DNA of 64,000 nucleotides from Datnioides undecimradiatus (GCA_008933995.1 WARS01000011.1:17877516-17941515), one strand, 5' to 3'; shown: positions 13,189-27,140, counted from the stretch's first letter. The notes: generated by a model not told the origin, from the letters alone. Translations and numbers: made by a program.

Positions 13189-13409
13189 CTTTTTGCTCAG
13201 ACCTTTAAGTGTTTAACATGTTAACAGCGCTGACGAGCTTTAGATGTTCTTTTTCTGAATGACGGCGTGATTGTCACAGTGTTTGACTCCATGTGTCACT
13301 CCGTCTATTCGAGGCAGGACTCAAACAGCTTGTGTGATTATTACGTGGCGTTCAGGATCTGCGGCGGGCCGCGATGACTAACTCACTCGGCTTTTTTTGT
13401 CCACTTGCG

Positions 13410-13417
13410 TGACGTCA
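13410..13417. promoter_or_regulatory. Palindromic CRE-type site in a CpG-rich patch
   Basis: A perfect TGACGTCA octamer, the full cAMP response element that binds CREB/ATF dimers. It lies in a locally CpG-rich stretch (about 13340-13460, including GGCGGGCC). No transcription unit is visible next to it, so function is a guess from the motif alone. Confidence 0.3.
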
Positions 13418-14261
13418 AAGCGGAGCGGAGCGGTGGGAAGTGACTGATTCGGGCGAGAGGCGGTGGACAGGAGGTGGGTGGTGTTGGTGATGGGGGGACA
13501 TTTTGAGAAACGTGGTCACCTTGGAAACGTTAATGGCCTCAGATAACTTGTGATACCGTTTCCCTCCAGCGTCGATCTATCCAGGGAAAAACAGCTGGGT
13601 CAGCCGCCTTGCTCAAAGGCACATCGGAGCATTTCAGAGGTGGCAGGAGTGTCCGACGGAGAGAGAAAACGAGTTGTGTCTCTCTGCTGTTTCGCACAAA
13701 GGTTTCAGCTCCATTAAGTTTTACTGGTGCTGGTTTCACTCGGCGTGCTGTGACAGACAGTAAAAGGTTGTTTATATGTCGGAGGGAAGCTGCACAGGAG
13801 CGTTAGCCGGCAGTGGGAGAGGTTCTCAAATCCTTAAGGAAGATACAGACACAGATAACCCTGTGTCTGCGTCTGTATCATTTGGTAGATACAGCCAGAT
13901 GTAGATTTTAATTGTTCCGTAAAAGTTGAAAAATAAAAAAGAAGAGAAAATCAGCAGAAAGATCAGGTGGCGTGATGAAAAGCCAATTGAACAGGAAGTC
14001 TTTGGGATGTTATTAAATATCAGACTTCTCAATTGAAATCAGTCAATCAGTAGGTGTGAATGTTACGAAGTAAAAGTGAAAAAGTCCTTTGAATTTGAGT
14101 GAAAATGCGGTGACAGTCTCAGAGCACTTGAGCCTGAGCGGAGCCTGAGTTACTCTCGGCCTCTGAGTCATTCAGGTTGGGGAGGCGTCGGTTCTTTGTG
14201 TGAGGTTCAAGGACTGCAGGGTTTATCAGTTTGGCTACATTTGCACTGCCGCAGCTGAATG

Positions 14262-14415
14262 GTAAATGGCCCGCATTTATTTAACGCTCTTCTGCGTCAA
14301 CAGACAAAGGGCTTTACAATCGGCCTCCTATTCACATGCACGTGCACGCCTATAGCGGCGAGCCAGCACGCACGCTGCCGTCCTGACCATCGGGAGCAAC
14401 TTCAGGTTCGGTCTC
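14262..14415 (-). repeat. SINE-like repeat, decayed copy
   Basis: Begins AATGGTAAATGGCCCGCATT, continues GGGCTTTACAATCGGCCTCC, and ends near ATCGGGAGCAACTTCAGGTT. Block order matches the element at 46768-47035, which keeps its tRNA-like head. Here the head is missing beyond about 14415. The transcription direction of the family puts its head at the right, on the minus strand. Confidence 0.7.
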
Positions 14416-17400
14416 TTCAGTAACAGGAGAAGTTGGATGATTGGTGGATGAGCCGCCCTCCTTCTTGAGCCTCAGCCACCCAGAAATAGTCCTCATTCTG
14501 TTCATTCTGTTTCTATGTTACACGACACATTTTCTAACAGTGCGGCATTAACGAGGCGACAGTGAATCTCTGCTCGTGATCGCAGGACAATCAGCTCGCT
14601 CTGCATGAGACACTTCACTGTGTGCATTTGAATACAGGAGGGCGGTGCATTGAAAAGAAAGTGGCATGGAGGTCTAATTTTGACTTACAGGTAGTTTTTT
14701 TGGTGGTTTTCATCTGTTGCAATGATTTTCTTTCTTCTTTATTGGAATTCATTTCAAGAACCGGGTTTATTAGAAGTTATGCTAATGAAACTTATTTGGT
14801 TACATTGCAAGTGTACGTGTGGCTTTGACCTTTGACCCCAGCGGGACAAAAACAAATCAGGTGTGAGACTGTAAGGTGTGAGACTGTTATATGTCTCTAT
14901 ATTTAAGGGCGGTAATGTGGCGCTGCTTAACGAAGCAACACAAAGTAAACACGGAGAGGATGAAGGTCGCAAACCAACGGAAACGATTCAATGACTGAAA
15001 CTGTTTTAAATGAACATGAATGCGGTCCAGATATGACATTTATGCAGACTAAGAAAATGGATACGCATGATATTTGAATCAGTTCTAATCAAATATAATC
15101 TTATATATTTATAATCTATATAATTTTAATTAACATGAGCCTGTCAGTGGGCTGATGTCAGTGATTGGAGAGGACTGGTGTGGTACAGATGATTTTCTAT
15201 GTTACAGCTTCCTGTCTGGTGTGTGTGCGCTCACCTAAATGAAGCTCAGTGCATGGCTGGCTGTTGGGAGATTTAACGCAGCGACTTTAAGCTGTAATTC
15301 TCTGAACATAAGTTCCTGCATTTCCCTTCTTGACACGCTGCTGATCTACCTGGGTGGAATACTGTTTGCGAGACCAGTTATGGAGGCACTCTGACTCATT
15401 AATCATTCATCGGGCAGAGGAGCGTCTGCTGAGAGCCGATTCTTGGCATTTAGACAGGAGGGAGACTACAGTAAACACATTTTCTGAGTGCTGCTTTGTG
15501 GTCCACATATAATCAATTCTCCTGTTATTGCGTTTCAGTTGCTGTGGGGCAATAGGGCGAAGGGATATGATATCACCCAGGACTTGCCAATAATAAAATT
15601 CTATCAGCGAGAAAGCACCAGGGGGCAGTGGGAAGTGTCAAGCTAGTCTGAACCACATTTTCAATAACAAACGGCCCTCTTGTGAGAAGTCAACAATGCC
15701 CCAAGGTGAGACGCGTGCTATTTGTCACTCTGGACGCATGACATTGTGCGCTGCATAAATGCAAAATACGTGCTATCTGCCCATAGGGGGAAGTGAGATT
15801 TCACATCTGAAATGAAACTGCCTGTGAGGGAAAATACAGAAGTCATTTGGTATTCTCAAAGCCCATCACTTTGTCTCAGCTCTGCAGAAACAGGGGAAAT
15901 CCGTGTCGAAGCAGACAGCAGTAAAAAGGGCGCAGTCTCATTGCCGCCAGTTTGGGAGCTACATATACGGGAAACAGAGGGATTTGCTGTGGAGATGCGA
16001 TGGAATAAGGGGGAGAAGATGTTGGTCTCCATGGCGACAAGTGTAATGGAAACATCAGTGCGAGCTCAGCGGCGGAGTGGCATTGAGACGCCCAGAATCT
16101 TTGTGACTCTGAAACGATAGCGCTGTAAAATCATCCCACAGCTCAGCTCGATGGAGGAGGAGGAGGAGGAGGAGGAGGAGGAGGAGGGAGGAGAGGTGTC
16201 AGAGAGCAAAAAGCTCCGCTCTGAAGCTCAATCAGTCGCTCAAATTTCTTTTTTTTTCCACGAGATCATGATTCAGAGACATGATAATTAAGGAAAGCAG
16301 AGATTCACACGGCAGCTGAGCGTGTCCCAATTCAGATTTTCTTTCCCCTAATAAGTGTCAGAGGAAGAGATGATGTGAGACGTCATGTGAATAGCATGAC
16401 AATATATAGAGACAGACATCATCTATATGTGACACGCGGATGAAAGTGCAGCGGAGAGAAGAAAAGTTCTCAGTGTGTGGAAAACATTACTCCACGTGGA
16501 AGAAACGGGGAGCAGTTTAATCTGCATGTAAAGTTCATAAAAATAAGGAGGATTACAGTTTGTTACAACTTGAGCCTTGTTTTTGCAGCTTTGGCCATCG
16601 TTTCTTCTCTGCACAATGTCGTAGTCACCGAAATAATTGCAAAGATCTAAGAGGCGGCGCGGGGCCCACTGAGATTGCATATGCACATGGCCCAATTTTA
16701 AAGCCAGTGGCTTTAAGCACAAAAAGCACTTTGTTGAAAAGTTGGGAAAAAGATAATGAAAGAAACGTTGAGCGATGGTCGACACAGCGAGCTATAAGGG
16801 CCGAACAGCGAATCTCAACTTTGCGCGGCGTTGTTGCGAGGCGACAGGGATGCAAGAAACGACCAGAGCAGCTCAAACGGCTTCATCTGGAGGTAAAACC
16901 AAACGTGAACATCCCAAAATGTCAGAGTCACACACGAAAAGTGGCAGCACGCAGTAAATACAGAAGGTCAAAGATGAAGCTCGTCTGTAAAATGCTCAGA
17001 AAGTTTATTTTATAGGTGCTTTGAATTTTCATTTTATCCTTAAAATAACTGTTGGCTTGTTTAAAACATGTCCAGCCCTCCCACTTTCTCTCCATGTTCT
17101 TATATGTTCCTAATGAACCTATTGCTCGTTACATTTTGCTTTATTTTAATTAAGTTTACCACACTACTGAGTACAGTACACTGTGGTAAATAATATATGA
17201 TATATATATATGATATATATGATTATTGTTATTATTCCCTCAGCTATTATTACTCGTACTCAGTTACACCACTGTGTCACTGCGCACATGTATAATTAAT
17301 GATGCTATATTTCATGGTGGAGTAACACTTGTCATATAAATTGTCTAAAACATGTTGTCTGCAGCTCCAGAGTTCACGTATATTTCATTTTTCACTTGAC

Positions 17401-18114
17401 ACACGTGGTCTCAGTCTTGGAGATCACCAACACGGGTGTAAATTTGGCAGGAAGTGGAAGAAGGAGGGTTTTCTTATTCTCTGAACACTATCTGACATCG
17501 CAGTCAGCTCATTTTGATGTAAGATTATTTTATTATATCCGAGCAGAGGCACGATCAGTCATCCAAAAAAAATTTAATAAAAATCACACAGGAGCGGAAA
17601 TTTGGAAACGGGCCCAAAAACCCATGTTGTGAATGTAGCCTGAGAGTGCAGAGCAGCAAAACCATCATTACTCAGGTGCCTGCCAAGAGTGCACCAGAGA
17701 AGCTGCTACTATAAGATGAACATAATAGGATGCTAATAAATCCTCTGGAGATCACCGGGAGTTCAAAATGATGTTTCCCAGAATACTCATCAATCAGACA
17801 GCGAGAGGCTGACTCGCTCTTGGAAGGCATCCTGTTTCAGCGCAGCTTCGCTTCGTCTAGTGTACAACCCACACTCGTGTTTTTCTCTAATGTCTCGGTT
17901 TGATGTAAATAATCGTCATTTGATGACTAACGCTACAGTCTTTTACAGCTTCACTGATACTCAAACTAGCTGCACGTCTTACCACCAACCTGTCACTGTC
18001 TGATCGCATGCTTCTCTGAGTCTTCCCATGCCTTGTCCTGTTTATGTACACTCTTGCTGTTCCTTCAAACCTTTAATGAGTCACTTTAATGCAGCTTAAT
18101 GCAATGTGTAGTCA
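14416..18114. other. Noncoding stretch, no gene recognised
   Basis: No coding exon is supported. Contents are a (GGA)n run at 16153-16190, an AT-rich run near 17190-17222, and mixed-composition DNA. Open frames here, such as about 150 codons starting near 16560 on the plus strand, overlap open frames on the other strand, have no recognisable domain, and are not believable as genes. Confidence 0.6.
16153..16190. repeat. (GGA)n trinucleotide repeat
   Basis: About 12 near-perfect GGA units, purine-pure on the plus strand. It is a simple repeat with no surrounding coding frame that can be supported. Confidence 0.9.
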
Positions 18115-18365
18115 TACTAATGATGTGGCTCTAGGGATTCAAATGCAAGTCAATCACTCACATAAGTATCCCAACAACCTTTTAGCTGGAAAAGTAATGA
18201 CATTCCCATCGACTTTGTTTGGTGCTAATCAGCAAATGTTAGCATGCTAACAGGCTAAACTTGGTGGACATAGTAAACATTACTCCTGCTACACTCCAGC
18301 ATTTTGGCACTGTCAGCATGGACATGTTAGCATGCTGCTGCTAGCATTTAGCCAGCGATGTACAG
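18115..18365 (+). repeat. Teleost interspersed repeat (GTTAGCATGCTAA family)
   Basis: Contains AATGACATTCCCATCGACTT, GCTAATCAGCAAATGTTAGC, ATGCTAACAGGCTAAACTTG and GACATGTTAGCATGCTGCTG. This block order is a repeat I recognise as abundant in percomorph genomes. The palindromic TTAGCATGCTAA core can fold back on itself. It is noncoding. Confidence 0.7.
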
Positions 18366-19057
18366 CTTGACAGAGACATTTGTCTACGGTTGCCAACTCT
18401 TTCTGTCCTTCATTGCTCACTTTTGCAACTGGCTTGAGGAGTGTATTATTAAAAAAAGGTTTCATGAAGTCAAACATTATTCTTAGCCGCAGAAGATACG
18501 TTAGGTTTGAAAAGCAATGACTTAAACCTAAAGAAAATACACTGAAAATCAGATTTTACCCAATCGGATGAAACAGCTTCCACTTTGGTCCTGGAAGATG
18601 GAAATAACTTGATATGGTAAAGCAAAAAACGTGAGAAAAGATTACGAAATATAAAAAGAACAGGGTAAAATCTGCTTTTGAGTCGATAGCTGGATGATAT
18701 AAAACATCATCAACTGATTTATAGCATGTTAGTATTGTGGAGGTATAAAATTATCTGTAATATTCTGTATTGCTGCTGCAGTAAACTGTTTAGAGGATCG
18801 TTTCAATCATGGACAAGTTATTACAGTACAGTACAGTAAGTTAGTTAATATTTAGTCTCCCTGCTCCAGAAAACAGTTCAACGATTAAAGAGCTTCCTCT
18901 ACGTTTTTCTGGCCGGGATTTTGTTTCTGTGTTTTTAAAAAGGCTTAGCTGAGGACAGCGCTCAGTCCCGCAGTTTGTCTCTCAGCCTTTAAAGTGGAGA
19001 TACGGATGTGCTGGGAGAAAACATTTTTCATTTTGTTTGTTGAGAGAGCGGCGGCAG

Positions 19058-19078
19058 CTCTCTCTCTCTCTCTCTCTC
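19058..19078. repeat. (CT)n microsatellite
   Basis: About 10 uninterrupted CT units. Confidence 0.95.
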
Positions 19079-20007
19079 CGTGACCGTTTTTCTTTACTAA
19101 GAACCTGTTTTGATGAGGAGGGAAAGCGAGAGGGGGAGAAGGACCTCTACACCAACCTTAGCTTCATCAATTAAGATTTTTAAGCCATCTGAAGTCACTT
19201 TCATTTCCAGTCTGAGGACAGCATGCCTGCCTGGAAGAATAATGAGAGGCTGACTCTGCCAGAGGTTTACTCCGACTACCAGCATAACAATCCACTGCAG
19301 GAAGTGTAAACAATCTTCCCTCTGCTCACCAGATCAATTCTAATTTTGTTCCTGAAGTCAATACGCTTCTCATATCCCTCTTTTTCTTCGGCTACCATAT
19401 TTATCGGACCTGTGCGTGCATGTAGAAGGTTAAATCAAATCTCATTTTCTGACTGAGACCATAATGTTTGATGTGCATTGTTTCATAAAAAGCAGCTTTT
19501 CACTTGCTTTGTTGGATTGGAGATGTCGCCGGTGTTGTTAAAAGGTACTGTGGTGCTTTCCCTCTCGTCTTTTACTTGGGCATTAACAAGCTCTCTGATT
19601 TGTCTCTTTTCAGGAGCACTTACTTTGACAAACACTGCAGTAGATTGAACAAAGAAACTCAGAAGAACAGAAACTGCATTTATGAAAAACCAGACTGGAA
19701 ACGCCAAAAGTTTTTAAAAACTAAACCAAAAACGCAAAGAGTGCAATGGAAAATGGAAAGATTTAGCAGGCAAATCGAGATTTAAATGACTGACGTTAAC
19801 TCACAGAGGTGTAACACTGCAGCTTATGAAAGCATTTGATCTAATAATCTAATCTAATCTAATTAATACATGAAACGAACGTAAATGCATTAGTTTCATG
19901 ATGTTTTCGACATGGTTTTCCACCTACTGAGGTTTGACTGGTGCTCTTTTCATGACGTTATCTTTTCATGCCCTCCTCTGCTGCACCCAACTTGAGAATC
20001 AGCATCA

Positions 20008-20120
20008 ACAACTGCAGAAAACATGCAAACCCAACACAGAAAGGACCTGCGGCTGGGAATCGAACCTGAGATGTTCTTGCTGTGAGGCTAGGCGCTTGCC
20101 ACGAAGCCACTTTGCTGCCT
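20008..20120 (-). repeat. tRNA-derived SINE copy
   Basis: On the minus strand it reads GGCAGCAAAGTGGCTTCGTG, then CCTCACAGCAAGAACATCTC, then a B-box-like AGGTTCGATTCCC, followed by CCTTTCTGTGTTGGGTTTGC and ATGTTTTCTGCAG. This order matches a very common teleost tRNA-like repeat (consensus ...GTCGCCTCACAGCAAGAAGG, GGTTCGAATCC, GGCCTTTCTGTGTGGAGTTT). The A box is decayed. It is not a functional tRNA: there is no cloverleaf with an acceptor stem. Confidence 0.75.
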
Positions 20121-20694
20121 CCATCATAGATCTGAGGGTCATTAGACTAGATCCAAAACGTAACCAACTCAAACAGGACCAAACAGCGCGAGCACACCAG
20201 CTCTGGCAGCAGAAGAACCCATGACATGGCGCATCAACACAGCAAACAAATGTAGTCACGTGACTTTATCTGAGATCATAGCATGCCTGCTTGGACCACC
20301 TGTGTATTAGATATAGTTGGAAAATGTTGATCAATCCGGCCCTACACGGTCCCAATTAGACTTATAGAGTAATATACCGACTTGAATCCCAGGTCTGAAG
20401 TCAATAACAGAAAACAGTGTTACCTTGTGCAGCTTCACTGAGAGGACACAGTCTGATTGCAGCCTCTCCATTCAGACGTCCACCAGACCAGTGGAAGAAG
20501 CTGGCACCTCAACAACTGAGTAATCCCTCACTGGCTTCCCACACTGTTAACTGGGATGCTGGGTCCAACTGAGAGAGCTCTCTGCTTGGATCTGAAACAT
20601 GGGTCTTTGCAGTGGCAGGCAAGCGTTTGTTCCAGCGCCACCTTTGCTCCTCTAAACAAAGCTGTTCATTTTGCACTTGATTTGCCTTCCACAG

Positions 20695-20803
20695 ACTGGA
20701 AACGTCCACGGCAGCAGGTGAAAGCCGCCAAAATAAAAGACCTACCGTCGATTTGTAACAGCTTCATCGGTTTGGCAGATTCTTTTGTGCAAAGTGATTC
20801 ACG
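20695..20803 (+). other. Possible cryptic exon at the left end of the duplicated unit
   Basis: A 109-nt segment is flanked by a CTTCCACAG acceptor-like string and a CACG/GTAAGT donor. One frame is open across it (starting WKRPRQQVKAAKIKD). The equivalent segment in copy 2 is 31363-31471, also 109 nt, with the same signals and the same open frame; two differences seen are one silent and one Ile/Met change. I do not recognise the peptide and see no partner exon, so this may be chance. Confidence 0.25.
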
Positions 20804-22254
20804 GTAAGTGGATTCAACCTGCGTAGGAACAAGAAATAGACGTCACCAATGAATCCCTGGCAAACAAACTGAGAGTAATGTCAGCATTTCAATACAAGAA
20901 CATGGGACTTCAGTCTTTGCTGTTTCTTGGGATCTAAATTAATCATTTTGAGCCAACCAAATGAGAAGAAGACCCAATAAGTAGGCGACACGTAACCAAT
21001 AATACAATAATAGCAAAATAATGCGTTAAATGATTTTCTAAATGATTGAAAATAACTACAAAGCAATGATAATTCAAGAATATATGCTGTTTTGTTTGGG
21101 GTCTGTTACACAAAGTATATTTATATTCACATATTGCTCATTTAACATCTGGTCCTGAGTTTGAAATAATGTTTAAGTGGTCACATGTAAACATTTTCTC
21201 AGCTGCTTCCCGGGGACCTTGGCTTAAAGACAATTGGATGCCCACCAACAGACTAAGTAATGAGAAAAATAATTTTAAAGTACGATTCCCCCTCGTAATC
21301 CCTTTATAGTTCAAGCAGAGTTTCCCATCTCCCTACATTCAAGTTGTTCCAAGAATGAGACTCTGTGCTGGAGAAAATAACACTAGATGCTTTTTGCCGC
21401 ATGTTGCTGCCTCCACGATGATCAAAAGGTTCTGTCAGGAACCAGAAACCGGGTTCTCCAAAGGTGGGGACGCTTGGCAAGCCCGCCGCCTTCAGAGGAG
21501 ACAAGCTCGGCTTATTAAGGCTCGAGGAGCTGTGTACTGTATGTAGCTGCCTGCTGGGACATTTTAAACATAGCGGCGGCTCATACTTCACATCATCTTA
21601 CACAGAATAACTCAAAGAGATGTTGAACAAAGCTCACAAAAAGTCACTGAGCAATTACCAAACCAACAGCCCCCGTCGATTTTAGCATAATCTACTTTAT
21701 ATTATGTGTGCCTGCTGCAGCTGACAGATGAAAACTGTCTGCGGCTGTAATGTGTCTATTTGAGACTGTACCATGCTGTCTGCTTTTATGTTTTACCATA
21801 TTTATACAGTTTTGTTATGCGGCAGGTGGTAGGACGTCTCAGCATATTTAGGCCCCATTCAAAGACTGCTGGGAAATGTCATCACCAGATCGAGGCTGTA
21901 CGGGGTCAAATGTAAAACACAACCCAAACACGGTGCAGTCTATTTAGTCTGAATTACAAAGTGTTGCTGGAATAATGCGAGATGTCCCGTTCACTCACAA
22001 AAAAATAGTTCACCTGCATAAAATTATGTTGTCAGGTAACGTCACTGAGAGGAAACTGAACCCCCAAATCCCCCTGCATGAAACTGCAGAGAGAAATCAA
22101 ATCTCCTCCAACTGGACTTAGTAGTTTAAATCCATGCCTGTCCAGACTCCTAATTAAAGGTACCGAGTGCATTTTTGTAATCACTATATTGACATTTATG
22201 ATCCCAGTGATTAAATTCATGCAGTTCATAAGCAATTTAGTGCAACGCTTCATC

Positions 22255-22345
22255 ACATGGGGGCAACAACAATCACCTAAAGCTAAATATCAGCAAAACC
22301 AATGAGCTGCTGCTGGACTACGAAGCTTTAAACATGGATAAGTTG
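22255..22345 (+). repeat. Non-LTR retrotransposon RT-like fragment, copy 1
   Basis: One frame reads NNNHLKLNISKTNELLLDY, which resembles the NNLxLNxSKTKELVVDF motif of reverse transcriptases in LINE elements. No other RT motif is readable in the flanks. A paralogous fragment sits at 62425-62520 (NNKHLKLNTSKTNRLPVDY) and the duplicated copy is at 32932-33025. It could be a LINE tail carried in a short nonautonomous repeat. Confidence 0.5.
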
Positions 22346-25300
22346 CCATTTTTCAGATTGACCATGATTGCCCCTAAACCTTAACACAAAGTTTTTATTT
22401 TAACTCAAAGCACCATCCTTCCTTTAACTGTAACTAAAACCATATTGTGCATAAGCCCACCATACCACATGATACTATAGAGGTGAATGAGGTTTTGCTT
22501 GATAGGCAGCTAAAAGTTGGTACATGAGTAAACTCACAATTTGTGACTTACATATCTAAAGGTATATCTACTGGTCACACTGTGTCAAACTGGGACAAAG
22601 TACATCAGAGCAAACCTTTCATTCAAAGTCCAACTTTGGTGACCTTTGACCCACACATTCACACCACTGACCAGTCGCAATCCATCCTGACAATACTGCT
22701 TTTTGAGGGGACAGAGAGCCCAAAGAAGAATACGCTACGGTAGCTTAATAAGTGAGTAGTTTCAGGAAAGAGCAATGGATACCAGATGAAGTCTCTGAAT
22801 AAACTGTGTGAGGGTAATGTTCCATTAGCGAGTGAACCAAAGCTAACAAGTTTGCAAACTGACCATTAGGGGCCAGAATATTTATTTTGCATTACATTTA
22901 TTGAACACTATGGTGGACAACATGCAAATAGAAAGTAAACAATACAGATCAAATACAGAGAAGCTCCAGGAGTTATTGTGACTGTCCATTGCTACCTTGA
23001 CCAGTCTGGGTAGTGACTTCGCAGTTAGCTTGCCTCTGGGAGCACGTCACACCATCACCACCAGGATACACCAGGTTACAAGTAAACATCAGAAGTAAGG
23101 AGCAAGCATGGAAATCACACCCGTGTGATACTGCTCAGTATTCAAATGGAAAACAAAAGTGATGATGACATGTTACTAAACCACAGAAGGACCAACGCTT
23201 GCTACAGCGCAGCATGCTCCCGCAGAAGTGGAAAAAGAAGAAAATTGACTTGAGAGCTCACTAGCAGGCGGCAGGCAGGCGCTGGTGATGAAATCCTCCC
23301 TGGGATTTGCAAAACAAAGTAAAAGCGAGCTTTGAATGTCAAACGCTTATCTGATCCAATCACTGACGGGCTTCAGTTTGTGTCAAAGAAGAGTAGCGTG
23401 CCCCAGCTAATTAGTGAAATAATCCCCGATTTGAGTCGCCGTCATAAGCGCAGAGCAGAGCATGTGGATTTGACTCGTGTGCTCTTCATGGTTCACCAGG
23501 TTGCTGATGTAAGTGGAGGATTGATAAGCTCCCATCTGATTGTCCTTCTGGATCAAAACTGATGACACACTCTCAGTGATTGCTTCGAACTGTTAAGTGC
23601 AGATTGCTTACTGCTCATTATAAGTTTCATAATATTATTGATTATTATTTAAAAATGATGACGAAGCAGGACGATGGACTGTTACACGGTGGCCATCTTC
23701 TGGCAGCTAAGCATGTGTTTTTGATGAAGCAGTGATACCAGCTCCAGTATTATAGTATCAATATTAATATTATTAGCAGTAGCCATGGTGCAAGGAAACT
23801 ACTTTTTGAGTTCAATGTAAGGTACTTGTATGTTACTCCACTCTTTCCATTTAGTGCCACTTCAATATGCAAAACTATTGTTTATAACAACATATTAATA
23901 ACAGGATAGAATAACAATGTTTAATCTACAAAAACGTGTATGATTGTGTCATAAAATTAGCCCTTCACACTGACGAATGATATAATTAAGATGTTGTTTA
24001 CAAAGATCGCAAGTAAATATTAATAATAATCTTATCACATAAAATGAAAGGGACGATTTTGCCTTTGTGGTGAGTACTTTTTAATTATTTAAAATACTTT
24101 TTTTTGCAACTTACACTTATCTCCTTATGAACCAATCGCTTTTGTGTTGTTGGTCGCCTGAGAATTTAAGGACCGTTTCCACTGTGGTATTTATATATTG
24201 TCAGTTGTGTTAAAAAGACAGTTTTTGTCATTTACAACAATATGTGGACAATATTAACAAATACTGTATGTTTTTAAGCCGACATAGAACTTAAATCTTT
24301 ATTGGGGGGAGTTCAAACAAAACCAATAATCAATTAAAACACTGCAGGTTATTGAACAACCCCTTCTCCATTAGAATAAAGCAGCTTTTCCCAGTCTAAC
24401 TAATATCCCATTAGTTTCCTCTTTTAAATGATGCTTCACTGCGCTGTTCCCACACCCTGTTTCAACAGCTTCGCTCTAAAACACTCGTTCTGACTCCAAA
24501 AACATCACTTAATTTTTTAAAACAGCCACTTGAGTTTGAGCGGCAGCCGTCGAGGAGCCGACTGATTATCTCCTCATCAGTCGGATGGATGGCGTGTTTT
24601 CCCCGACGCTGGTGCTCGTCCACTCGTCCTCTTCCAGCCCCACATGACTTTGTCATAATTACTTTTGCCAACAGAGGTGAAAGTGGATATTTGAATCATG
24701 GCACGGACAGTCAGCTCACCTCCTTTCCCATATATTCCGATATCATCATATATCATTCAAAAGTTAACCTTCAGAGTGCAGGAGTATCACACCGTAGAAC
24801 TGACTCTTTCTTCTGGCGTGAACCCATTCAAACAGACACTTATCCCAACGCCAGGAACATCAACTATGACAATACAACTGAAGATTATTAACATTTGATT
24901 ATATCACAAAATTATAAGTAGATTTTTAGGGGCACCAGGGATTAGCGCTGGCCAAGTGCGAACTCAAAGAGCTGCTTTTTCTGTCGGTTAAGCATTAGCA
25001 TTGGCGACATTCCTGTAAAAGGATAGTTAAGCGTTTTTCAGGCCAGACCTGGTGCAGCGACACGTTTCCTGACTTATAAATCTGCACAAAACAACATCAC
25101 AGAGTGTTTAAACCCCCTCTGCTTGAAGCTCCTCGCTGGGTTTTAAACAGTCCAATCTGACCATTATTGTTTAGATTTTAAAAATAAAACTGGATAAATG
25201 TTGTTTCACAGGAAGCTGAAGGCACATCCTGCATGTTCCAGCCACAAGACGTGGGTTGCAAACCACATTTTTATCAGTTCGCGTTGACTCTTCTTCTGTA

Positions 25301-26520
25301 CCATTCTTCTACTATACTTCTAGACCATAATATGTAAGCAGCAGAAAGAAAAGACTAAATAAAAACTGATAGTCTGAGATCTTTTTTTCAAAAGAAAGCA
25401 TAAAAGCATGTCTGATTGCACCTTAAAATGAGATTTCTGAAGGTCTTCTGATTGACTCGGGTGGTGAGAAGCTGCCGCAGAGTCATTTTTTTCTCACATT
25501 TTAATATTAACTTTGCGTCGCCTTCACTAGCTGCGGACAATATGTCCATTCCTCCTCATGGGTACATCGTTCTTTTTTACGGATTCAAAACGTCATATAT
25601 TTGCCGTTATAGCAAAATTAGACTGCATCAGCTGTAGTGCCTCTGTGAAATTGATCTGCACTTCTGTCATAGTTTTGTCTTTTCAGTGCTTCTCTTTTTG
25701 CTTGTCCATTGACAGAAAAACATTTAAAATGACCTTTTAACAGTTTGGAGGATTTGGAGCGGCGCGAAGAGAAAAGGATAACGATGAGAGGGGAGGAATT
25801 GTCCAGAAAGGCCGTCTCCACGGACTATCCGCAGAGAATACGAATAAAACTGAGCAAAATATAAGAATGAGAGCTTTTAAAATGGAAAATAAATAAAAAC
25901 ATACGATGCAAAATGCTCTGCCTCAGAAGTCACCCTGACTCTGGCGCTTATTTTGATGAACACTTAAATGGGATTCATGTCTTCAGTTGTGTATTTACAG
26001 CAGTGTGAGTGTTCCCTCTGGGAACAGGTTGGTCAGCGATGTCTTGCTCTGCCCATTGAGCTACACAGCACCAGCAGTTTTTGGCATGGACGAGAGAAAT
26101 GGAGAGGATTATGTGCTCCGCCTGCCAACACTGTCTTTTGATCAGAGGCCAGGTAATATCAGGCACTCTACATTAATCCTACCATCTCATCTCCTCTAGT
26201 TCTTGCCTTCCCTGGCCTCCTCTCTACCAGGTTGTTATCAGTCTGCGGATAATTGCTCCTTGTGGGACTGCTGTAGGCCTCTCTTCTGTTGGGTCGTGAA
26301 AGGAGGGAGGTAGATCAAACGCTGAAACACAAGAGAAAAATAAAAAGCTAATCTACCAGAGACAACAGACGTGTTGCAGAAGATGCACCGCTCTCTTTTG
26401 ACTCTCATCTGGCACTTCAAGATCAAAGTTCAGCTAAAACTCCGGGCAGAGTCTGATATCGAAACCTTCTAAACAAATTTGCAACTAACAGAAAGACGCA
26501 CGGGTTTAGTGATATAATAA

Positions 26521-26675
26521 TAGTGGATTAATCCATTGATCAATCACAGAAAGTCAAGCAGGAACGTCTTTGATGATCAATTCATCGTTGAGGACATGTA
26601 TCTCACAAAAACAAAAAGCTGCTTTTCAATGAGGATTTTTGCTTTTCTGTTTTATCTTCACTGAAAATGTAACGT
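26521..26675 (+). repeat. Percomorph interspersed repeat (family R1, left arm), copy 1
   Basis: Contains TTAATCCATTGATCAATCAC and TGAGGATTTTTGCTTTTCTG followed by TTTTATCTTCACTGAAAATG. This is the left part of the repeat whose right part is at 1035-1140 and whose fuller form is at 59575-59820. It is noncoding. Confidence 0.6.
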
Positions 26676-27140
26676 TGATCTGTCTGAGAGGCAACACAAC
26701 ACGTTTATGGGCATCACCTGTCTCTGGGAACTTGTGAGGGCCATTTTTCAATATTTTATAGATCAAACAGTTGTTGCAGCCTTCTTCATTCAGTGCGTCT
26801 CCAAAAATCAAGTTGTCAAGTCTTCCCCACAGGATCAATCCCCACAAACATGTTAAGACTTCACCATGGCAGGTAAAACAGGTGATATTTATCAAAAGAA
26901 GTCCCCGTGATTGTTCCTGCAGCTTGGAACGTGAACACATGCTGTCCAGATCCACGAGCAGCTGTCCAGATGAATCTTTAATGCACGTGTAGGTGGGGGC
27001 CTCTCCACAGCAGATCAGTACTAAACCATGGGAACGTTTTAATTGTTAAAGGCGTCATTTAGAAAAGTGATTTCTGCTAAATAATTAATGTGTTTTGAAC
27101 ATCGAATTTTCCAAGAAGACTTCCACAAGAGAGTTTTGTT

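Noticed and set aside
22543-22743. 66-codon frame with identical translation in both tandem copies (also 33217-33417)
   Set aside because: The identity reflects a near-identical duplicated block, not selection. The sequence contains the TTTGACCC-type string of noncoding percomorph repeats and no domain.
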